Shown here one piece after another: positions 10,350-24,164 of a DNA stretch of 64,000 nucleotides; position 1 is the stretch's first letter; every line of letters begins with the position of its first letter. Both the position numbers and the translations under genes were made by a program. The stretch covers positions 174,035-238,034 of the forward strand of contig NW_008246130.1 in assembly GCF_000281045.1 (NCBI RefSeq), written 5' to 3'. The DNA comes from Saprolegnia diclina VS20 (taxonomy: Eukaryota; Oomycota; Saprolegniomycetes; Saprolegniales; Saprolegniaceae). A model generated the notes under the pieces. The model made no database searches, was not told where the DNA came from, and saw only the letters and a list, made by a program, of their open reading frames with translations.

Positions 10350-12479
10350 TTAGAACTGGTACGTGTTGGCGCGGCCCGTGATGCCGTTGAAGAGGTACGT
10401 GTGGTTGATCGGCGTAAACTGGTTCGTGATGATCTACGATACACAAATCAGATGCTGCAACCAGTGAGTCTCTACCTTGACAGCCTCCTGCGACGCAATG
10501 CCGCCGAGGATCGCTGCAATGTTGTGCACCTCGGCCTCGGCGTGCCGGCAGACCTCGCGGCCGTGGTCCAGCGAGATCCAATCGACCGCGAACGGCTCCG
10601 ACATTGTCGCACTCGCCGCGAGATGCTGCGCTGTCTGGACGAGCCACTTGGCGTCCTGTTCGTACTCGGGGCCTTCGTGGACCCCGGGGTACTTGCCAAA
10701 CTAGCGCCACGGGATAGCCTCGATACTTGACAACACGAGGGTGTACCTCGGCGATAAACCGGTGCACGGCGCGGAGCAAGAAGTACCAAATGAGCGGCGA
10801 CTGCTTGCTGTCTTCGTCCTCCATGTCGACCTACATACGTCCCACGCGTGAGATGACCCCTTCATGCCAGATGAGAACGTACATCGGTGAGGTTGGCGCC
10901 CGCGACTTCCTCGGCGAGCGACCGCGTTTGCAGCATCTGCCCATATACCGTTAACATGCATAACATACCGCCTTTGCAAAGCAAATAGGTACCCCGATGC
11001 AGCTCGCGTGTTTGCAAAAGTCGACTGTTTCTTCTTCCGAGAGCGTCCTATTCATCGAATATGGTGATTGGAAACCCATATTTTGACAATCAAATACAAC
11101 ATACCGCGTGGGGTCGATCTCGGCGACGAGTTGCTTCGTAGCGTTGAAGACGAGGTGCGCGTCCGACTTGGCCTTTTCGCTGTAGAGCTTTTGGAGCGTC
11201 ACGTAGTACGTCGTAAAGGACGTCATGTCGGGCACATGGCCGCTGTGGGGCAAGCTCCCGTGCGCCGCCACAAAGCCCGCGAGCGCCCGCGCGATAAACC
11301 AAAACGTCGCTGTCAACGCCGTGAGCGTCATCGTCGACGCATGCGCCAAGACATCGCGGACGTCGTCGGGAATCGCATCCTGCAAGCCCACATAAGCCTT
11401 TATGAGGCTGGATGGACTACCTTGGTCAGCGTGTAGGCTTTGAACGCGTTGTCGACGGCTTCGGAAAAGTTGACTTCTTGGCCAAACGAGCCCCGGGCCT
11501 TGGCCTGCACGAGCGCCTTGAACTCGTTTTTGGCGGCAAACGTCCTATGCGGGCTCATGAGTGCCAGAAGAAAGGCATGGGTAGGTGGAGCACATACTTG
11601 GGGAGGTCGCCGCCGTGCGCCGCCTTCCACTCGTTGATGGACTGGATGAGGATGATGACGTACGGGACATGACCATGCTCGTGCGAGTTCATCGTCTCGA
11701 GGTTGAACTCGTTGGCAAAGCTCTAGCTCGTCGTCATGAGGTTCTGTAAACGCGCAAGAGGACGCACGAGGAGCTCGGGGAAAGGCTCGGCGATGCGCAA
11801 GTCGTGGAACGGTGCGTCGGGCTTGGAGTCGACGATCGTGTGGTTGGGCACCTGCAAGCGCACGTAGCCGAGGAGCCCAAACGAGTGGACAATCTACATA
11901 GCAATGTAAGACAATCATGATGATGATCATTTAGCAATGTACGAGAAGTGGGATCGCGTGGCTCTGGCACGTCGCTGCAAGCGCGCTCAGTGCGGGCTCG
12001 GCAAGTTGCGTGGCCACAACCATGTTGAACTTCTGGACGTACGTCGGGTCTAGATCGCATGCAGCCATGATACCTTGCTTATACGCGACGCGACCGTACC
12101 GTATTCAGCGACGTGGGCCGCCGATTCGTGGCGGAACGTGCCCTTGACGTCCGGGTTCATCTCGAGCATCAACTCCATGACAACCTGCGCACGCGAGCGG
12201 CCGACGTCGGCGTCCGTGACGAAGAAGTTATTGCCCAAGTCAGCTTCGCACACAGTCGCGCCGTCGCAGATCTCGAACGTGCCAATACCCGGGAGCACGA
12301 GGTTCTTGAGCGTCTCCGAGCCCGTCGGGCCGGCGTTTAGGAGGAGGAGGTTCGTGGACATGAGCTTGCGCTGGCCCATGGCGCCCCACAGACGGAGCTA
12401 CATAGAGTCAACCGTCAGGCTTCGTCCATCATTGCGGTCAAGAGCGTACCTGGCGATCATACTTGTCGGACGTGGCCAT
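10350..12479 (-). CDS. NAE1: NEDD8-activating enzyme E1 regulatory subunit (APPBP1/ULA1)
   Basis: Twelve exons: 12450-12479, 12100-12397, 11943-12049, 11768-11893, 11598-11722, 11421-11544, 11105-11379, 10993-11047, 10883-10936, 10747-10830, 10476-10700 and 10350-10433. All phases agree and give 528 residues (human protein 534). The start MATSDKYDRQLRLWGAMGQ is the canonical E1-like opening. The ThiF fold follows (NLLLLNAGPTGSETLKNLVL, DGATVCEADLGNNFF). Later blocks include IPLLIVHSFGLLGYVR, TFWFIARALAGFVA, GHVPDM and the C-terminal HNIAAILGGIASQEAVK and TPINHTYLFNGITG. It forms a heterodimer with UBA3 and adenylates NEDD8 for cullin neddylation. As in other ULA1 proteins there is no catalytic cysteine; UBA3 supplies it. 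Confidence 0.95.
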
Positions 12480-15662
<3,183 letters not shown>

Positions 15663-15874
15663 ACTTGGACGACAAGAACGAGCGGAGCGACTAACATAAA
15701 TTGGACTGTATTTCGAAACCTAATGGGACCCTCCTCCGTGTCGATCCTCCGAGAGCAGTCTCTTCGACGCTTGTATGATGATGCCTGCTAGGAGTAATAG
15801 TAGAAGTGGAAGTATCTTTTCGGATGGTACAAGTCGACTAATGTCAAAGCCACGCGTATCGACAGTATCGACAG

Positions 15875-16568
15875 CTAGACACCGACGGGCGTTGCGCTGG
15901 AGCCGCCGTTGGCCATCGCGGCTTGGTTGAAGGCGCGCATTTGAGCGTTGATCGCGTAAATCTCGGCGCGGCGACGCTGCTTTTGTGCGAGCGCGTGGCC
16001 ACGTTGGGCCTGCGCAAGGCGCTCGCGCTGGACGCGTGACTGCTCGGCCGCCTCTTTCTCTGTCTTTTCCGCCTGCTTGTACGTCACGATGCGCTCGAGG
16101 GACTTGATGCGCGCTTTGGACGGCGACACCTTGTTCGGCGACGGCGCCTTGGTCACCACCGATGGCGTCACGTCGTGGGTTTGGTTGAGAGGCATGTCGC
16201 GCTGGACGTACGCCGATTGCACGCGCCGCTTGACGGTCACTTCCTACCAAGTCGTTGGCCGATGAAATGCTCCACCAAGACGCGTACCTTGGGTGTACCA
16301 ATGGCACGCGGCGTCACTTGTGGCAGGCGCGTCTGCGAGCCCTACGTGCAAGGTTGGCGAGGTTGCGAACACGCACGGAGCCTACGTTGAGCATCTTCTC
16401 GGACGGTGTCCGGCGCAATTGAAGCGGCGGCAGCGGGCTCGTCTCGATCGCGCTGAGGAGGGGCGGGTCTTCGCATGTGGGAGCTAGCAGCCGCAGAGAT
16501 GAGCCCGAGCGCTACGCCTTCTTGGTGGAGGGACCTCCATCGATGGGCACGGCCGTCCCCACGGTCAT
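15875..16568 (-). CDS. Small unknown protein with basic coiled-coil C-terminus
   Basis: I do not recognise a family. The last exon (15875-16243) is a clear frame ending SSATPVGV. It holds a Lys/Gln/Arg/Ala-rich helix (about 60 residues, IKSLERIVTYKQAEKTEKEA onward). Upstream exons fit in phase at 16288-16341 (SQTRLPQVTPRAIGTPK), 16386-16483 and, less certainly, 16535-16568 with the ATG at 16568. The total is about 184 residues. The first intron would begin GTCCCT, which is weak. The protein is basic, with no signal peptide or membrane span; S/T-P sites (TPSEK, TPRAIGTPK, APSPNKVSPSK) suggest phosphorylation by proline-directed kinases. Function unknown. Confidence 0.55.
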
Positions 16569-16911
16569 CGCGGGACCTGTTGCAACCCCAAGTGGGATCG
16601 CTTTATTTTTGGCACGTCAAAACCAGGGATCGTTGAACCTGCTACAACAGCGTTAAACGCGTTTCTTACGTTTTACTCCTTTCTGCTTGCAGCTGACAAC
16701 ATTGCGTACGCCGCGTTACCTGCACGATGCCTTTCTCACAACCAGCATCGCTCGCCGAGTAGATGGGCCTCCCTCCGGAGACCCGCAGTTCACGTGGTGC
16801 ACGCCGCATCCGGAGGCAAAACTGGACTCTATTTTTGTTAAACGCATCGGTTCAACCCTTTTTTGACACAACGCGATGCACGTCAAACACGCAGCGAGGC
16901 CATGGAGGAAT
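16569..16911. other. Tandem intergenic region, no gene seen
   Basis: About 340 bp between the MATE stop and the start of the small unknown gene on the same strand. It should contain the promoter of the small gene. A GCATCCGGAGG sequence near 16807 is only a partial match to the recurrent motif. Confidence 0.4.
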
Positions 16912-18420
16912 CTATGCCTTTGACGACGACGTGTCTCGCGTGCGCTCCTTGGCGTCGGCCGCGAGCTGGTCCCAGTCGAGGCGCGTGAGCCAGAAGAGGC
17001 CGCCAGCAGTGACGCTCGTGATGCCGAGAAGCACGCCGAGCCAGAGCCCTGCAATATCGCTCTGGTTGTAGAAGGCCAGCGCCGCGCCGAGCGGGATGCC
17101 CACGACAGCGTACGCAGCGAACGACATTTTGGCGCCGACACTCTGGAGGCCGCAGCCCTGCAAGATCGCTAGAAGCGTCGTGAGGAGCGCCGTCGCGACC
17201 TGAAACGGCGCTGCCGTCAGAATCAGCCCCGACGCCAAGTGGCGCACGGTCGGGTCCTTCATGTACACGGCGAGGTAGAGGTCCTTGAAGAGACCCATGA
17301 CGCAGCCAGCGAAAAGGCCGTAGGCAGCAGCGAGGCAGAGTACGAGGCGGGCGACGGTCTTGGCGCGCGGCGCGTCGTTCGCACCGAGTGCATTCCCGAC
17401 ACGAATGCAGCCCGCCACCGCAAGCCCTTGCACGACGAGGCCAAAGCAGGCGACGAGGAGGTCGTAGCCAGCGCTGGCGCTAATGGCCGCGGCGCCGTCC
17501 GGAAGACGCCCGGCCAAGATCGTGATCGTGTATTTGGCGTACGCCATGCACATGGTAACAACGACACCAGCGGCGCCGAGCGACGCGAAGCTCGGGACAA
17601 GGCGCCACGCGGCGGGCAGGTCCCAGCCCTTCCAGTCTTGCGCCAAGAGGCCGGAATAGACAATGTAGCCAAAGAGGACTGAACATTTGAGCACTTCGGT
17701 GATGGCACCGGCCGCGACGACGCCGACGATGCCAAGGGGCGTATGGTACATGAGGATGTAGGCGGTCGAGATCATGCAGGCTTGGCCCGCGAGGTCGACA
17801 AACACGAGCGGAAGAACTCGGTTCTGGCCCTGGATCCAGTTGGCCTGGAGCACATAGAGCGCGTAGAAGGGAAGCGCGGGAACGTTAAACCACATCATGC
17901 GCCCTGCGATCGCGGCTACGGACTCGACCTGCCCGAGAAAGACGAAGATGTGGCTGCACGAGAGCAGCAACGCGACGAGCGGGAGGTACGCAATGGCGAG
18001 CACGAGAATGCCAGCTTGGAAGTAGAGCCCGATCTCCCATGGCTTGTTGGCGCCATGGGCCTGCGACGACATGGTCGACATGGCCGTCGAGATACCCGTC
18101 ACGACCGAGCGCGCAGTAAGGCGGTAGAAGAGCCCGCAGAGCGCCGAGGCCGCCATGAGCTCTTTGGACATTCCATGGTTCAAGTGCGAAATGAGCATCA
18201 CGATGAGCACCTGCGGCGTCACGTCCACGATCTGCTGAAGCATCTACGACGCATGCACCATGAGGCTTCGCTCTCGGTGGCTCGCAGAACGTACGAGCGG
18301 AAGGCCGAGTCGAATCACGTGCTTGAGCTCGTCGCGCTGGACGCTGGTAGCATCGGCGCGCACGAGTGGCGTCGCCTCGTCCTGCGGTGGCGGTGGCACG
18401 GTCAGTGACACGGCAGACAT
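16912..18420 (-). CDS. MATE-family multidrug/toxin efflux transporter
   Basis: Two exons, 18295-18420 and 16912-18243, with a 51-nt intron; 485 residues. The start MSAVSLTVPPPPQDEATPLV gives a cytosolic tail before the first helix. About twelve hydrophobic segments follow in two homologous halves. MATE hallmarks include ALCGLFYRLTARSVVTGI and TAMSTMSSQAHGA in the N-half, AYILMYHTPLGIVG, and GLAVAGCIRVGNALGANDAPRAK in the C-half (the VRVGNxLGAG signature). MATE proteins export organic cations or metabolites by H+ or Na+ antiport at the plasma or vacuolar membrane; the substrate cannot be told. The C-terminus is short and charged. Confidence 0.92.
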
Positions 18421-18869
18421 CGGGCCTCTTGGAGCCAAAGGCCGAGTTATCCGGACAAGGTATGGATTGTCACCTACCATTATTTTCCAGAATTTTTATT
18501 TTATCTTGCATATTGTATTGATTGTCTTGCTTTGAAAAATAGCATCGATCTAGATTACACCATTTTAAAAGTATAGAATAGTATGAAATGTGTGATCGGA
18601 CACAGGTCGTCCCCTTCTGTCATGGCATGCGAGCGAAAGGACAATTACAGAAGCTATTGCAGTGGTCTGCATTCGTCAGAAGAGCTTGCACAAGGTGCAG
18701 CATCAGTTGCAGAAGAAACTGCGCGGTGCCTGGACGTGCCAACGTGACTCACACTATTTTGTGTGTGTCAATGTCGCCGGTAGCATCCGGAAGCTGCCCA
18801 GAGGAAGGTGCACAAATGATTGCTAAAGCGGCTCCGCCTTCAAGTGGGCAAGCGAACGGGATCGCCACG
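18421..18869. other. Divergent intergenic region, MATE / glycine-rich protein
   Basis: About 450 bp. It contains a TTATCCGGA element (18447-18455) 27 bp upstream of the MATE start, an AT-rich block at about 18480-18590, and a partial CATCCGGAAG at about 18785, 85 bp before the plus-strand start. Confidence 0.45.
18447..18455. promoter_or_regulatory. TTATCCGGA element upstream of MATE gene
   Basis: A single copy 27-35 bp before the MATE start codon, the same core as elsewhere in the window. Confidence 0.5.
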
Positions 18870-21800
18870 ATGCTGCTTCGCCGGTGGATAGCGCTCGCGC
18901 TGGTCCTCGCGGCCTCGGCCCTCGGCGCCGACGTCAACGACACGATCCTCAACACGACGCAGGTCGTCTCGCCCGCGGCTGCCTGCCCGCTCCTCCTCTG
19001 CGATCCGATCGCGTCGTCGCCAGCAGCGTGCGTCGTCGCGGCGCCCATCACGTTCGAGTGCTACGACGCGCCGCTGCTGTGCAACTGGGAGACGCCGCGC
19101 GACGTGGTGCTGAACGCGGCCATCTCGATGACGTCCAACAGCACGTCCTGCGACGTCGAGGTCGTCTGGCGCATCGCTGGTCGCGCCCACTTTACCGAGA
19201 ACGCGTCGATTGCCGTCACGACGCTCAACCTCTTTGCCGACGACTTTCACATGTCGAGCGATGGCATCCTCTTTGCCGAGCACAACATGACCATCTCGGT
19301 CGAGAAACAGCTGCGCATCGACCAAGACGCGTCGCTTGTCGCTGGTGGCGAAGAACCCGGTACGTGCATCTCGTCCTCTCTCTCCTAAAGCATGGTGCGC
19401 GTAGGCAAGTCGGGCGGGCACGTCAACATGTCGGCGTCGTCGCTCATCTTGCACGGATCCATCAAGGCGTCGGGCGGTGACGGCCAATGCGTCGATGGCG
19501 TCTGCTTGGCCGGTGGAGCCGGAGGCCAGGTCACGCTTATCTACAACTCGATCGCGGAGGAAATTGGCCACATTTACGTTTCGGGTGGCGCGAATCCGCT
19601 CACGCTCTCGTCGCAAGTCGCGTCGTACAGCGGCAGCCGCGACGACCTCGACGACTCGATCGTGCTGCCCGTGTGCCTCACGGGCGCGGCCGGCCGCCTC
19701 TTGCGCATCCACACGTCGACCAACGGCACGCGCGACGGCGTCCTTCTCATCTCGAACGCATTCAACTCGATGGACTACTTTGGCGACCTTTTGCCGCTGA
19801 GCAAGGTGCGGTGCGCGGTGACGCCACTAACCTTGTCCGAGATTGACCCGAGCGTCAAGTCGGTGACGCTCGAGGCCGAAGCGCTCGTGCACTTTGAAGA
19901 CAGCGCGTCGTGGGGGCTCCACGGCGACTCGGAGCTCATCCTCGAAGACGCGACGCTGGTCGTCAAGTCGAATGCGATCCTCTCGGTGCTCGTCAAGCAG
20001 CTCGTGGTCCGGGGCACGTCGACTTTTGTGGCGCCGCACGGCCTGCACGTCTCGGCGGCGATCGTTTCGATCGACTTTGGCGCGCAAATGCACCTCGGGT
20101 ACTCTGCCACGTCGACGATCCTCGCGTCCGACGGCATCCACATTGACGGCAACATTACGAGCAACGTCGCGGCGGCGGTCTGGACCAACACGGACCCGAC
20201 GGGGCAGCTCATTCTCGAGAGCAAGAAGGACCTCGTCATCTCGGGCTACGTGTCGATGCCGACTGTGTACGCGGCGGCCGACGCGGCGCTCATCGTCTCG
20301 GGCGAGCTCGAGTCGCGCAAGCGCATGAACAAGACGGACCCGGTCGAGTATCAGTTTTGCTCGAACATGCACACGGCCGCAAGCATTCTCAGCAACTATA
20401 CGATCTCACTCTTTAGCGGCGGCCCGATTGTCCTCGGGGCCGAAGCCAAGCCGGGCGCACTCACGGGCGCCGCCTTGCTTCTCTGCACGGACCACGCGGT
20501 CACGGTCGGCTCCAACTTTCGCTTGTCGTCGAGTGGGTTTGGGTACCCCGCCAACCACGGGTACGGCCACGGCGACTGCGCACACGCGCTTGGGTCCGGC
20601 GGCGGCTACGGCGGCAATGGCGCCGACTCGTTTGTGACACGACGTCGGCAGCCAACGCCGATTTCCATGGCGATCGGTGGGCTCTCGTACGGTACTCGCC
20701 CGAGCACGGGCCTCTTGGGGTCGGGTGGCGGGTGCGACGGCGGTGGCGCAGGTGGTGGTGTCATTGTCCTTGGCGCCCACCATCTCAACCTCAACGGCAC
20801 GATTGCCGCCGACGGTATGAGCGGCAACAACGGCGCCGGTGGCGGCTCGGGTGGCTTTGTGAGTCTTGTCGTGCCGAATGGTCTCAGCGGCCACGGGTCG
20901 CTCTCTGCCTCGGGCGGCAATGCGTCCTGCGCTGACGAGCGCTTGACAGCCAACACGTCGCAAACGCTCTGCGGTGGTGGCGGCGGCGGTGGCCGACTGC
21001 GTCTCCAAGGCTGCACCGACTTTACCGAGTGCGCGAATGAGTTTTCTGGCGAGTACCACGTGCAGGGTGGCAGTAGCGATACCAAGCTGCCGGCCCCGAT
21101 CGGCAGCATTGGGACGTACTTCGGGTTTCCGTGTCCGCCGGGGTACGGCGGCCTCCTCTGCCGCGCCTGCCCCATCGGAACGTTCAAGGAAGAACGGGGC
21201 AGCGACGAGTGCATTTCGTGCCATAACGCGCCGCCCGACTCGCACTACACGATGACAGGTACTGGCCGACAGCACTACGAGGTATTTACACGAAATAGGC
21301 GAAACCTCGACCGAGTGCGCGTGGTCGTGCGACCCGGGGTACACGGGGTCGCACTGCCTCTCGCCGCTCGAAGACTTTTTCGAGATGTTTGGCGGCAAGC
21401 TCGTCGTCGGTGTCATCGCGCTCGTGCTCCTCTTGATCATCGTTGCCGTCGGCTACATCTTCAAGCGCGACCCGTACGTCAAGTACCGGACCGGTGGCGA
21501 GACGGACCATTTGCTCGTGATTCCGCCGGCCAAGCGCCCATGGTACTCGCTGCGTTGCTGCCGCGTCGGCCACTGGATCTGGCCCCGCGTCGGGTACCCC
21601 AAGCTCCAGGAGCGCGACTTGAAGGACCACATTGCGCGACTGTACTTTTCGGGCAACAACACGCAGGAGGCGCCGCTGCTCTTGCGGACGACCGTGCCCT
21701 CGATGCTCGAGCCGGTGCTCAACTCGAAAGAGTTTGCGGCGCTCGCCGTGCAGATCAACAAGACGCTGGCGTTCTCCACGGGCGGCAGCATTTTGTATAC

Positions 21801-23662
21801 GCTCGTGCGCTGGCTCTGCTACCCGTTTGCGTCGGACGTGCTGCTCTACCGCCGCCACAAAAAGTTTAACGCGCTCAAGCGGCTCTTGGCCAAGTACGAC
21901 CACGCGTGCATGAAGGGTCCGCGAGCCCGCGCGCTTCTCAACGCCGTCAAGGTCGGGTACAGCCACGACTACTCGCTCGCGTACCTCGAGCTCCTCCACA
22001 AGGAGTACAGCAGCTCGTCGTGCGTACCCAAGTCTGGTTGGCTGGTCGGGAAGCCTCGGCTGCCGCTCGTGTTGCTCTTTGCGGGCCTCGGTAGCTACGA
22101 GTCGCCGCTGTGTTTGGACCCGAACGACCTCCTCGTGCGGTCGCTGCCGCAAGCGCCAGAGCTGGACGCGTTCATTGACGACCAGTGGATCGAAGTCGTC
22201 GCCGAACTCAACGCGCTGCTGCGGATTGTCGACACGAGCGACGACGCCGAGTGTGCGCTGCGCCTCCAAGCCGTCGCTGACTTTTGCCACGATCAAGGTG
22301 CGGCATCTCATGTAGTCGTCGAGTTGATCGCGTGTCGTAGGTGTCAAGCGGTCGCTCGGTGGTCTCCAGATGGCCCTCGGCCGGTTCTACCCACACGGCG
22401 ACGCTAAGCTCGGCTTTCAATGGGGTCTCTTTTTGACTACGACCAAGTACGAAGCCGCCAAGTATGCGTCGGCCAACGATCAGGTACCTAGCACACTATG
22501 AAGAGCCACCTACGATGGGAAATAGATGAAGACGCAGCAAGCGCGGCGGCACGACTACTCGGCGCTGCCGTACCCCCATGACGACCGCAACAGCAGTGGG
22601 AAGCGCAAGTCTGTGCACCGCCACTCAGTTATTGGCGGCATTCGTGAAGCAGCACTCTCGAGCCCACGGACGCTGGCGCAGGCCGCCGCGTTGATAGCAC
22701 CGCCGGCGCCCACCAATCTCTATGGCAACGCGAACAACGGTACCAACTCTACGAGCTCGACCATGCCGCTTGGCAACAGCAGCGCTGGCGGCAGTCCCGC
22801 AGTCCGAGTGGCTGATTACGTCGGCGCAATCGACGAGTCGCTCCCGATTCCAGGTGTCATTATGACAAGCGCCGACTTTCAGCAGCACGCGATGCACGTG
22901 ATGGAGAAGGAGACGACGTCGCTTCGGCACCGGCTCTGGGCGCGCGTCAAGCCCGCGAACGTGGCCAAGCCGCCCGACACGTCGTTCCACGGCTGGGGCG
23001 TCTTCGTAGCGCTGATCGTGCTCGTCATCGCCGACCTCGTCACGACGATGGGCATGCTCGTGAACCTCAAGTGCGTCGAGAACGGAACAGAGGTCCCTGC
23101 GTGCACCAAGTCGGTGGTGTATCCCGTCTTGCTAATCTACCCGCTCGCGATTCTCATTGCGCCTGTCACGGGCATCATCTCGCTCGCCATGGGGTCCGCG
23201 CCCTTTGCTCGCAAGTACGCTCTTTGGAACTCGTGCTCGCTCCTCAACGTGCTCGTGGCCATCGTGATCTGCTACCTCAAGTCCGACAAGCTCGTGGCGC
23301 TGTACGTGACGCGCCCGCTGCCGCTGCTGCCCGTGACGCTGCTGCTGCTCAAGGCCGGCGAGGCGTACGTTGTCAACATTTACATTGCCGACATGGAGTC
23401 GAACCGGCGTCGGCGCGGGTGGCGCGGCCTCATGAAGCGGCGCGACTCGGACACGTCGTCGCCCCCTGACTCGCCCTAGTATGTGTTTTCTCTCCCTCTT
23501 CGAGCAAGGATAGCTGATACATTGATACATTGTAGCAACTCGCCAGTGCAGAACCGACCGGACGCGCTCTTGTTTATGCCGAATTTCAAGGAGCCAAGCA
23601 GCGACGCCAAGGCTCGATACGGGTCGCTGCCGACGACACACCACCATTTTGGGAGCATTTAG
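18870..23662 (+). CDS. Large glycine-rich type I/multispan membrane protein (plant At5g11700-like)
   Basis: Six exons: 18870-19359, 19405-21258, 21299-22297, 22341-22483, 22526-23478 and 23536-23662. Phases agree, giving 1521 residues. A signal peptide (MLLRRWIALALVLAASALGA) leads a roughly 780-residue lumenal or outside domain rich in N-sequons and Gly clusters (GGYGGNGADS, GNNGAGGGSGG). A cysteine-rich module CPPGYGGLLCRACPIGTF then precedes a membrane segment (KLVVGVIALVLLLIIVAVGY, about residue 810). A long cytosolic part and four or more further membrane spans lie near residues 1310-1450. This order matches the large plant glycine-rich membrane family of At5g11700/At4g32920; their function is unknown. 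The last intron removes an apparent stop and adds a 42-residue tail. Confidence 0.8.
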
Positions 23663-24164
23663 CAAGTCGATCTATACCAACTGTAATCCTAATGGCACAC
23701 GTCAACCGATACAAAATGCACCGCTACGGCCGTGCTAGCAGCGCAACACAACTTTCGATTCTTGTACTTCCAGCTCGGTTTGCGCGGCTGAAATGAACAC
23801 CTTGCATCGTTGCTGGGCGACTGCGCCGTACGCTTCATACTTGGAGCACTCCCCAAAACCATTGTGGTAAGTGGAGCCACTCGAGACGCATGACGCACCA
23901 GACTCTGAGCTCAACCGGCCGAACCCACCGCAAACCACGGCCCCAGAGCCCGAATGTTCTTGCATATAAAGACGCTCGCATTCATCCAACGTAAATGAAT
24001 TTCGATGATTTTGGTTGGAATATATACCGATCCGTGTGTTTGGAGTGAAAAGAGTTTGATCGAAAAAAAGTAGAAATACGACTTTGGACCGCGGATGTGT
24101 GGGATTATAAATAACAGAAGCCACGACGACGTAAAGAGTTCGACAACTTGTGTTGCACTGCGTC
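23663..24164. other. Convergent 3' region, no gene seen
   Basis: About 500 bp, AT-richer than its flanks between about 23990 and 24130. A minus-strand frame here is antiframe to the hAT-like gene. I see no separate gene. Confidence 0.4.
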